A stretch of DNA of 20,166 nt from assembly GCA_020631035.1 (NCBI GenBank), contig JAHDIA010000013.1, forward strand, positions 1-20,166. The letters run 5' to 3'. Position 1 is the first letter of the stretch. Every line of letters begins with the position of its first letter. Source of the stretch: Chitinophagales bacterium (lineage in GTDB: Bacteria; Bacteroidota; Bacteroidia; Chitinophagales; UBA2359). A model generated the notes under the pieces. That model was not told the origin of the DNA. It did not search any database and saw nothing but the letters and a program-made list of their open reading frames with translations. Shown here in pieces: positions 14,731-20,166 of this stretch. The translations under genes were made by a program, and so were the position numbers.

Positions 14731-16041
14731 ATGAAATATCGTCCTATAGATGTGAGGCTCTTCATTCAAAATCGACAAAAATTTGTTGAGAAGATGCAAG
14801 CCAATTCCATCGCCATTTTTAATTCCAATGATGAAATGCCTAGAAGTGCGGATGGTTTTCACCGCTTTAGGCAAAATTCTGACCTTTTCTACCTCAGTGG
14901 TATTGACCAAGAAAAATCCATTTTGGTGCTTTTCCCCAATTGCATCAAAGAAGGATTTGAAGAGGTGCTTTTTCTTAAAAAAACAAACCCATACATTGCC
15001 ACTTGGGAAGGGCACAAATACACCAAAGAGGAAGCCGAAGCCACTTCGGGTATTAAAAAAATATTCTGGCTCGAAGACTTTAAGTATATCTTCCCTGAAT
15101 TGATGAAACTCGCCGACAATGTTTACCTTAATCTCAATGAACATGGTCGCTACGATTCGGAAGTGCCCTACAAAGATTTGCGTTTTGCCAAAGAGTTAAA
15201 GGAGAAGTTTCCCCTACATACTTTCCTACGGGCAGCTCCCATACTCGAAGATTTGAGAGCAGTCAAACATCGCTACGAAGTCGAATTGCTTCAGGAAGCA
15301 GTGTCGATTACAGGCAAAGCTTTTGACCGTGTCCTCAAGTTTGTCAAACCTGGGGTGATGGAGTACGAAATTGAGGCAGAAATTGTACACGAATATTTAA
15401 TCAACAGAGCCACAGGGCCAGCCTACGATTCTATTGTTGCCTCTGGTCCCAATGCCTGTGTATTGCACTATGTTGACAACAACCAAGAATGCAAAGATGG
15501 TGATGTCATCTTAATGGACTTTGGTGCTGAGTATGCCAACTATGCTGCTGACCTCAGCCGTTCTATTCCTGTCAATGGTCGTTTTACCGATCGCCAAAAA
15601 GCTGTTTACAATGCTGTATTGAGGGTAATGCGTGAAGCAAGTGCGATGCTCCAAGTAGGAAACCTAATGAGTGATTACACCAAAGAGGTCGGCAAAATTA
15701 TGGAGTCAGAATTACTTGGACTAGGTTTGCTTTCCAAAGAAGACATCAAGGAGCAGTCCAAGGAGCGACCCGCCTACAAAAAATATTTTATGCACGGAAC
15801 CTCGCACCATTTAGGTCTAGATGTACACGATGTTGGCAATCGCTACCAAGCAATGAAAGCAGGAATGGTCTTTACGGTAGAGCCTGGCATTTATATCAAA
15901 GAAGAAGGTTTGGGCATCCGCATCGAAAATGATGTTTTGATTACCGAAGATGGACCTGTAGATTTGATGGACAATGCAAACATCCCCATCGAAGCAGAAG
16001 AAATAGAAGAGATAATGAATGTGGGAGTAAAAGAAATGTAG
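14731..16041 (+). CDS. pepP: Aminopeptidase P family protein (Xaa-Pro aminopeptidase, M24B)
   Basis: A 436-residue metallopeptidase that removes an N-terminal residue preceding proline. The N-terminal third is the AMP_N domain (NSNDEMPRSADGFHRFRQNS, FYLSGIDQEKSILVLFP). The C-terminal two thirds are the pita-bread fold with all five metal ligands: Asp263 (LMDFGAEY), Asp274 (AADLSRS), His359 (HGTSHHLGLDVHD), Glu384 (VEPGIYI) and Glu399 (RIENDVLI); the catalytic His366 is also present. No signal peptide is seen, so it is cytosolic. The length is close to that of Escherichia coli PepP. The ATG at 14731 fits the family N-terminus (YRPIDVRLFIQNRQKFVEKM). A tandem repeat lies just upstream and a dispersed repeat begins at the last base of the stop codon. 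The symbol is given by family resemblance. Confidence 0.93.
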   Translation: MKYRPIDVRLFIQNRQKFVEKMQANSIAIFNSNDEMPRSADGFHRFRQNSDLFYLSGIDQEKSILVLFPNCIKEGFEEVLFLKKTNPYIATWEGHKYTKEEAEATSGIKKIFWLEDFKYIFPELMKLADNVYLNLNEHGRYDSEVPYKDLRFAKELKEKFPLHTFLRAAPILEDLRAVKHRYEVELLQEAVSITGKAFDRVLKFVKPGVMEYEIEAEIVHEYLINRATGPAYDSIVASGPNACVLHYVDNNQECKDGDVILMDFGAEYANYAADLSRSIPVNGRFTDRQKAVYNAVLRVMREASAMLQVGNLMSDYTKEVGKIMESELLGLGLLSKEDIKEQSKERPAYKKYFMHGTSHHLGLDVHDVGNRYQAMKAGMVFTVEPGIYIKEEGLGIRIENDVLITEDGPVDLMDNANIPIEAEEIEEIMNVGVKEM

Positions 16042-16127
16042 AATGTAGAGTTACGAATTTAGAATGAAAATAAAAACGGAACAGGAAATGTTGAGTTATT
16101 CGTAAATCGTCATTCTAAAATCTAAAT
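16041..16127. repeat. Post-stop dispersed repeat, copy 2
   Basis: GAATGTAGAGTTACGAAT at 16041-16058 matches the copy after the nucleoside transporter gene. TTTAGAATGA (16058-16067) pairs perfectly with TCATTCTAAA (16110-16119). A second possible pair, TTACGAA (16051-16057) with TTCGTAA (16099-16105), crosses the first, so either alternative folds or a pseudoknot-like arrangement would be needed. Confidence 0.6.
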
Positions 16128-16149
16128 TATAAAAGATGGAGCTTTATTT

Positions 16150-16166
16150 TGACTCCAACGGAGTCA
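16150..16166. repeat. Triloop hairpin TGACTCC/GGAGTCA
   Basis: TGACTCC-AAC-GGAGTCA is a perfect 7-bp stem with a 3-nt loop. It is the first of four hairpins between the aminopeptidase gene and the convergent secreted-protein gene. Confidence 0.6.
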
Positions 16167-16175
16167 TATATTTAT

Positions 16176-16212
16176 AAAAAAACAGGAACACTGGGCATCT
16201 CCCAGGTTCCTG
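16176..16212 (-). terminator. Intrinsic terminator for the minus-strand secreted-protein gene
   Basis: CAGGAAC and CTGGG (16183-16195, one bulged A) pair with CCCAG and GTTCCTG (16201-16212) around a 5-nt loop. Read on the minus strand, the 12-bp stem is followed directly by T7 (complement of 16176-16182). It lies about 105 bp after the stop codon at 16317. Confidence 0.75.
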
Positions 16213-16248
16213 CCTAACTAAAAAAAGTTAACCCCTGTTTATCTTTTA

Positions 16249-16318
16249 GGGCAATGCCTGTACACTTGTATGACCAACTCTCATCAAATGTATTGGCAAT
16301 TGCCCTTTTTTTATTTTT
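16249..16318 (+). terminator. Possible plus-strand terminator with long loop
   Basis: GGGCAAT (16249-16255) pairs with ATTGCCC (16299-16305), continued inward by GCC/GGC after one bulge. The stem is followed by T7-A-T5 (16306-16318). The loop is long (about 36 nt), unusual for a simple terminator. It would end transcripts from the aminopeptidase side; the T-tract touches the stop codon of the convergent gene. Confidence 0.55.
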
Positions 16319-17564
16319 AATACTCAACCTCTGAACAGCAAATCTTTCCTCTGTTTACATACCAAAGATTGTAGTCTAGATTGTTGACAACTCCATTGGC
16401 ATCTCCATCCCAAGTGACATATTGATTGACCAAGGCATTTTGTTGTCTCCACTTGTTGTAATCCTCACTGTTAATGGTTCCATTGCCGTCATAATCACCA
16501 GAGATCATTCCATAGCGACCGTCCGTCGTAGCCTTGAGCTGATTGGTACCATATGCCTTATTGACATCGACCGTAAAATCGTAAGCCATCACAGCAAAGA
16601 AAGTACTCGTTGGTTCAGCTGTAAAAATATCGAGGTGGGTTCTATGTCTGATCGCAAAATAATAGAAGCAATCAGGTTGTAGATTTTTAAATAAGATGGG
16701 CGTTTCACCATCCAAATCCATAATCCGTCCATCCTTCATCAAAAATCCAGCGTGCGCCTCTATGGTTTCCGTACCAGGATTGATGAGGTCAGGCTGTCCA
16801 TTTCTCGCTTCGACCAAAACCCAATCGACCACACCTTCTGGCAATTCAGTCACACTTTCGTTGCCCCAATAATTGTAAGGATTGTAATTAAAAGGTTGTT
16901 GTAGAGGAATGATGCCCAAATCAGCCATATCGGTATTGAGTTCGCCCTTTGAAGGATTGTAAAAGCCTTCCATCAGCGTTTTGATACTCACCCAATAATC
17001 GTGCTGAACCAGAGTTGTAGGATCTTGTTGGTAAACCTTCACCAAATTGGCAACAGCATCTCCTTCGGTTGTTCCATCCCCGTCGGCAGCGACCGTACTT
17101 GCATAAAAGCTAATCGGTCCTATACCAGGAAAAGGCGAAATCCATTCAAACTGAAAATTCCCAGGCTCACCCACTTGGATAAAAGCATTTTGGTGACTCA
17201 AATAATCACCCGACTGCTGAATGACCGTATTGGTATTGGTCGCAATCCATTCACCCACCGTTTGACCATTTTGATCTTGTGCCGTAATTTGGAAGCCATA
17301 CACATCACCAGTAATACTACTTGAAATATCAAGGTCCATTGTATAATTGTGTCCAGGTGTGTATTCCGTCAAGCCATTCTCCAAAATCAGGTCAACAACC
17401 GTATTAGAAACCGTATTAGAGTGGCAATTGATACAAGTTGCCTCTCCCGGTGCTCCAGTGTGTGCTGGTGGCGGGGTTGTAGACTGCGTGTGGCTAGTAT
17501 TTATACCCAACCAAAAGAAAAATCCGACGCAGGCAATTAATATAGTTGTTCCCAATTTTTTCAT
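16317..17564 (-). CDS. Secreted choice-of-anchor V (Reeler-like) protein with CxxCH and dockerin-like repeats
   Basis: A 415-residue exported protein. Residues 1-28 form a Sec signal peptide (basic MKK, hydrophobic core, small residues before TQS). Residues about 35-190 resemble the Reeler-like 'choice-of-anchor V' domain of Bacteroidota, which starts with GAPGEATCINCHS; this contains a c-type haem motif CxxCH (C44, C47, H48). A middle region (about 195-350) with VDWVLVEARNG and a HAGFLMKDG block is typical of large Bacteroidota surface proteins. The C-terminus has two dockerin-like calcium loops: D357-D359-N361 ending D368, and D386-D388-N390 ending D397, each followed by a Trp. No standard type IX sorting domain is visible; it ends in CCSEVEY. 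Haem attachment and surface location are inference. The gene is monocistronic, with a terminator at 16176-16212. Confidence 0.87.
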   Translation of the reverse strand: MKKLGTTILIACVGFFFWLGINTSHTQSTTPPPAHTGAPGEATCINCHSNTVSNTVVDLILENGLTEYTPGHNYTMDLDISSSITGDVYGFQITAQDQNGQTVGEWIATNTNTVIQQSGDYLSHQNAFIQVGEPGNFQFEWISPFPGIGPISFYASTVAADGDGTTEGDAVANLVKVYQQDPTTLVQHDYWVSIKTLMEGFYNPSKGELNTDMADLGIIPLQQPFNYNPYNYWGNESVTELPEGVVDWVLVEARNGQPDLINPGTETIEAHAGFLMKDGRIMDLDGETPILFKNLQPDCFYYFAIRHRTHLDIFTAEPTSTFFAVMAYDFTVDVNKAYGTNQLKATTDGRYGMISGDYDGNGTINSEDYNKWRQQNALVNQYVTWDGDANGVVNNLDYNLWYVNRGKICCSEVEY

Positions 17565-17644
17565 GACGTAGGAGAAGCAGTTTTTGCATGAATTAATTTT
17601 TACTAAACTCTTGAACTCGAACAGTTTGTACCCTCCAAAAAGCC

Positions 17645-17661
17645 TTTATGTTTCACATAAA
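17645..17661. promoter_or_regulatory. Palindrome upstream of the secreted-protein gene
   Basis: TTTATGT-TTC-ACATAAA is perfectly symmetric with a 3-nt centre. It lies about 80 bp upstream of the minus-strand ATG at 17564. It could be a regulator site or another of the triloop hairpins that recur in this window. Confidence 0.4.
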
Positions 17662-17870
17662 AAAAGCTGTTATTTGTATTTGATTGAATGCATTAGCTTT
17701 TTGTAAATATATTTCTGAGTTTAATATGTAATCACCTTGTTTTTTGGACACTTTGAAAACGTCACACAATGATACAAAGTTTTTCCTTAATCGCCTATTT
17801 TTACCCCTAACTCCTTCGTTTTCTGGAAGTTATTGTTTTGCCTGAATGCTAAGATTTTTTGTTTTTTTGT

Positions 17871-17955
17871 GCAACGTCTGTGACTCCATGGCTACATTCA
17901 CTCTGGTTAACCAACGCATGCTTTGGGCTGCGTACAAGCGTTCATCCACCCGCAA
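17871..17955 (+). repeat. Dispersed intergenic repeat, copy 2 (WAAYK repeat)
   Basis: Aligned with 2889-2970. The ATG at 17888 matches the ATG at 2905, and the frames run together without gaps through MATFTLVNQRMLWAAYK here and MAAGVLLSQRIFWAAYK there, then through five further codons. Here the frame continues into the low-complexity tract instead of stopping. Confidence 0.75.
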
Positions 17956-17968
17956 CATCCTACACTTC

Positions 17969-18060
17969 CCCAATCAACCCAATTCCCCAATCAACACAAT
18001 CCCCCCAATTACTCAATCAACCCAACCAACACAATTCCCCAATCAACACAATCAACACAA
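17969..18060. repeat. C/A-rich degenerate tandem tract
   Basis: Built of variants of CAATCAACACAATT and CCCCAATCAACC. A 22-nt stretch at 17980-18001 recurs exactly at 18032-18053, and shorter variants fill the rest. Spacing is irregular and there are no unique spacers, so it is a simple repeat and not a CRISPR array. Confidence 0.7.
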
Positions 18061-18062
18061 AA

Positions 18063-18737
18063 TCACCGCACCCCCTCCCGAAGCTCACAAGCCCCATCCT
18101 TCGTCACCTCCTTCCCTTTCACCACCTTCCAACAATCCCCATAAACCGAGCAATAACAAAACTCGACATAATAAGGAATGGTATTCATAAACCAATTAAA
18201 GTCGAGCGAATCATCATCGTGACTTACATCTACCGCTACCACCTGAACCAATTCTCCAGGAGCAAGCACATAATCATCAATGACGATATTGCCCTGAGCA
18301 GAAAAAGACATACTAGGAATAGAATCTTTAAACATTTCTACAAGACTTGCTGGCAATTCCCAACCCTTGATAGCTTCTCCATTATAAATGTATTGAACAT
18401 CCGAAAGAATGGCAGGACCCACCCCCTTATTCTTTATCATATACCGATACTCCGCCATTTTACTATCATTATAGCCAGCCGCATCCTCCTCTGTATCATA
18501 AATGATATAAGTACTCACATCAAGATAAGGCCAAACCGTCGCCTCCTTTTGAGTAGCCAGCAAACTCTGCTGCTCACTCATAAGCTGCATCTCCCTCAAA
18601 CTAATAAAAGCCGAGACCGTACTAATCAGCAAAGCCACCACCGCAATCAAAGTAGAAGCATCAATCCACCGCCTTCTCTTTTGCACCCCAGTCGTAGGCA
18701 CTACTTGTTGTTTTGTTTGTTCCTGTTTTTCAGACAT
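18063..18737 (-). CDS. Single-pass membrane protein of unknown function
   Basis: A 224-residue protein with a short basic, Gln-rich cytosolic N-terminus (KRRRW before the membrane segment), one transmembrane helix at about residues 27-47 (IDASTLIAVVALLISTVSAFI), a short helix, and a beta-rich region of about 150 residues (YRYMIKNKGVGPAILSDVQYIYNG, LAPGELVQVVAVDV). The positive-inside rule puts the C-terminal domain outside the cytoplasm. The pattern 'NKGxGPA' followed by a beta-sandwich recurs in uncharacterised bacterial membrane proteins. Near the C-terminus FCYCSVYGDC has three closely spaced Cys that may form disulfides. I do not recognise a named family. It is transcribed away from the NACHT gene across a spacer of about 340 bp; a functional link is not shown. 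Confidence 0.75.
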   Translation of the reverse strand: MSEKQEQTKQQVVPTTGVQKRRRWIDASTLIAVVALLISTVSAFISLREMQLMSEQQSLLATQKEATVWPYLDVSTYIIYDTEEDAAGYNDSKMAEYRYMIKNKGVGPAILSDVQYIYNGEAIKGWELPASLVEMFKDSIPSMSFSAQGNIVIDDYVLAPGELVQVVAVDVSHDDDSLDFNWFMNTIPYYVEFCYCSVYGDCWKVVKGKEVTKDGACELREGVR

Positions 18738-18818
18738 AGTTGTTGTGTTTTATATAAGTTATCATTACATCAACAATGCCTCACTTGGTTATGCCTGCTA
18801 AAGATAAGCATCCCCTTA

Positions 18819-18846
18819 TATTTTTGCCTATAAATGCTTATATTTG
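18819..18846 (+). promoter_or_regulatory. Two candidate -7 boxes for the NACHT gene
   Basis: TATTTTTG (18819-18826) and TATATTTG (18839-18846) both fit TAnnTTTG. Neither has a TTTG at the usual -33 distance. Transcription from here would give a leader of about 230 nt that carries the double hairpin. Confidence 0.35.
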
Positions 18847-18985
18847 TTTTTACAACTTAATTTGAAGTTAAATGTCCTTTCGACCTTGTGGAGAAAGCTA
18901 TGACATGGAGAGTGGCTAAACATTCGGTTTGGCGACCTAGAAAATAGAAAAGACAAAATATTCGGATAGACAAAAATTAATAGTG

Positions 18986-19045
18986 GCTTTAAGTGTCAAG
19001 CGCAGCGTCACTTAAAGCAAACAATAAAGGAAGTTTGTAACTTCC
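18986..19045. repeat. Double-hairpin dispersed repeat, copy 2, in the NACHT gene leader
   Basis: Hairpin 1 is a perfect 10-bp stem, GCTTTAAGTG (18986-18995) with CACTTAAAGC (19009-19018), loop 13 nt. Hairpin 2 is GGAAGTT-TGT-AACTTCC (19029-19045). It ends 34 bp before the ATG at 19080. Compared with 7780-7827 hairpin 1 is longer and hairpin 2 shows a compensatory base-pair swap. Confidence 0.72.
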
Positions 19046-19079
19046 GTAAAAACAAAACAATTTAAAAACCAAAACAACA

Positions 19080-20166
19080 ATGCCAGACATCCCCACAGCA
19101 GGAATCGGACCTGCACTCAAAAAGCTCTACGAATACGTACTCAAAAAAAATGAAAACGAAGCACTAATTACAGCTTGCTTCAAAGCCTTCGAAGCCGCCT
19201 ATAACCAAGCAGTGGACAAATACAACTTAAATGACCTAATAGACAAAAGTAATCTAAATAACATCAGCATAGGTTTACAGTTTGTGGAAGATGTAGAAGT
19301 CGAACTCAAAGACTTTGACCAAGATGACCCATACAACAACAACTTACTCAAACTATTCAAAACCTATTTTGAAAAACTCTCTAATAGAGTAGAGCTAGAC
19401 CAAAACACCAAAAGACAACTAACCAACCACATCCAAAACCACTTCGCCATCCACTTCTACAAACAACTAGAAGAAAACCCAACAGAATATGACAATCTCA
19501 TAAAAGCCTATGGCGAACCAGCCCCCCACCGCCTAAAACACGAAAAAGCCCAAGCCCAAAAAGAAAAATACCAAAACCACCTCAAAAAACTCTACCTCGA
19601 TGTCACAATGAACGACAGTCAAGGAATGACCCTTGCCGACATCTACATCAATCCAGAATTCAACATCCACAAATATTGTTTCTTAGACAATGACAAAAGA
19701 ATAAAAAAAGGAAACAGACAAGACGATAAAGGTTTTATTCAAGACTGTTACGACCAACAAAATATCCATCAATATGTCTTTGATATATTAGAAGGTAAGA
19801 ACCCACACGACCTTATCAATGATGACCAACAACTTATTTTTATCTATGGTTATCCAGGACAAGGCAAATCTTCTTTTTGCCGCCGCTTCCTAAACGACAT
19901 ATGGGACAACACTTCTAGCAATTTTTACCCACTCAAACAAGAAGTCTATTTTATCAAATTTAGGGACATCAAAAGCCAACGAATCAACGATTTATTCAAT
20001 GCTCCCTTGGACACCCTTCTCAAATTTCTCCAAGAAGAAGAAAACTTAAACCTAAGCAAAAAACAACTCACCCAATCCATACTCCTACTAGACGGACTAG
20101 ACGAACTCTATATGCGAGAAAACCTCCAAAACGCCAACATTGACACCTTTTGTCAAGACCTATTGA
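19080..20166 (+). CDS. NACHT/STAND-type NTPase, N-terminal part (3' truncated by window)
   Basis: ATG at 19080 opens a frame of 362 complete codons that is still open at the right edge. Residues 1-about 215 form a mostly helical, charged N-terminal domain that I do not recognise (MPDIPTAGIGPALKKLYEYV). Then comes a P-loop NTPase: Walker A GYPGQGKSS with Gly257, Gly262, Lys263 and Ser264, and Walker B ILLLDGLDEL with Asp338, Asp341 and Glu342. The DGLDE form is typical of NACHT domains, and the whole layout (effector-like N-terminus, NACHT, presumably sensor repeats) fits bacterial NLR-like proteins, some of which defend against phage. The sensor part is outside the window, so a defence role is inference. 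Codon use is strikingly C-rich and G-poor compared with the helicase and kinase genes, which may point to separate acquisition. Confidence 0.85.
   Translation, partial: MPDIPTAGIGPALKKLYEYVLKKNENEALITACFKAFEAAYNQAVDKYNLNDLIDKSNLNNISIGLQFVEDVEVELKDFDQDDPYNNNLLKLFKTYFEKLSNRVELDQNTKRQLTNHIQNHFAIHFYKQLEENPTEYDNLIKAYGEPAPHRLKHEKAQAQKEKYQNHLKKLYLDVTMNDSQGMTLADIYINPEFNIHKYCFLDNDKRIKKGNRQDDKGFIQDCYDQQNIHQYVFDILEGKNPHDLINDDQQLIFIYGYPGQGKSSFCRRFLNDIWDNTSSNFYPLKQEVYFIKFRDIKSQRINDLFNAPLDTLLKFLQEEENLNLSKKQLTQSILLLDGLDELYMRENLQNANIDTFCQDLL

Larger units (their letters stand above)
17565..18062. other. Gene-free spacer with palindrome, dispersed repeat and low-complexity tract
   Basis: About 500 bp. TTTATGT-TTC-ACATAAA (17645-17661) is a 7-bp palindrome about 80 bp upstream of the secreted-protein start. 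The second WAAYK repeat is at 17871-17955, followed by a C/A-rich degenerate tandem tract (17969-18060) that runs up to the stop codon of the next minus-strand gene. Confidence 0.65.
18738..19079. other. Divergent spacer and leader of the NACHT gene
   Basis: About 340 bp between the divergent membrane-protein and NACHT genes. It contains two TAnnTTTG boxes on the plus strand (18819-18826 and 18839-18846) and a double-hairpin repeat close to the NACHT start (18986-19045). No short gene is supported. Confidence 0.65.

Noticed and set aside
14653..15144. Minus-strand ORF of 163 codons
   Set aside because: Antisense to the N-terminal domain of aminopeptidase P, which is fully supported by family motifs.
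17969..18060. Possible CRISPR array
   Set aside because: Repeats are degenerate, irregularly spaced and not separated by unique spacers; no cas gene is near.
17859..18833. Long plus-strand ORF of 324 codons
   Set aside because: It runs antisense through the membrane-protein gene, which has a clear transmembrane segment and globular pattern, and its N-terminal third is translation of the C/A-rich low-complexity tract. Composition (Pro, Ile, His, Asn, Thr) is typical of a shadow frame.
20163..20166. Apparent TGA at the end of the window closing the NACHT gene
   Set aside because: In the NACHT frame the bases read CTA TTG A, so the TGA is out of frame and the gene continues.
1..20166. tRNA, rRNA or tmRNA genes
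   Set aside because: No cloverleaf with a TTCGA-type T arm or rRNA-like block was recognised by eye on either strand; a computed scan was not possible.

Overview
The window looks like a chromosomal segment of a Bacteroidota bacterium, probably of the Saprospiraceae/marine Bacteroidota type (the rank below phylum is inference). The DNA is AT-rich, starts lack strong Shine-Dalgarno sequences, several candidate promoters carry the Bacteroidota -7 box TAnnTTTG, and the gene set includes a DUF5103/type IX secretion plug protein, a Bacteroidota-style YqgE ending in DPSLN, TPR-coupled soluble histidine kinases, and a secreted 'choice-of-anchor V' protein with dockerin-like calcium loops.

Layout. 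1-812: 3' part of a sensor histidine kinase, overlapping tail-to-tail with yqgE. 769-2709 (minus): T9SS plug-like lipoprotein followed by yqgE. 2710-3213: gene-free, dense with repeats. 3214-4722: three closely packed plus-strand genes (small conserved protein, DUF6985-like protein, B3/B4 tRNA-editing-like protein). 4892-5899 (minus): KASIII (FabH-like). 6123-7472: CNT-family nucleoside transporter. 7473-8062: gene-free, three distinct structured repeats. 8063-11896: SNF2 helicase with two SWIM zinc fingers. 12361-14316: TPR histidine kinase with its own intrinsic terminator. 14731-16041: aminopeptidase P. 16042-16316: cluster of hairpins/terminators. 16317-17564 (minus): secreted CxxCH protein. 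18063-18737 (minus): single-pass membrane protein of unknown role. 19080-end: 5' part of a NACHT/STAND NTPase, the only gene with a defence-like profile; it runs off the window.

Most protein genes are ordinary core or accessory genes. The less explained signal is between genes: at least four dispersed intergenic repeat families are present in two copies each, and two of them show compensatory base changes in their stems (3125-3161 vs 14503-14541; 7780-7827 vs 18986-19045), which supports conserved folded structure. A third family (2889-2970 vs 17871-17955) keeps an ungapped short reading frame with a shared WAAYK core. One copy of the double-hairpin family lies in the leader of the NACHT gene.

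No rRNA, tRNA, CRISPR array, insertion sequence or phage gene was seen. Both window edges cut genes.
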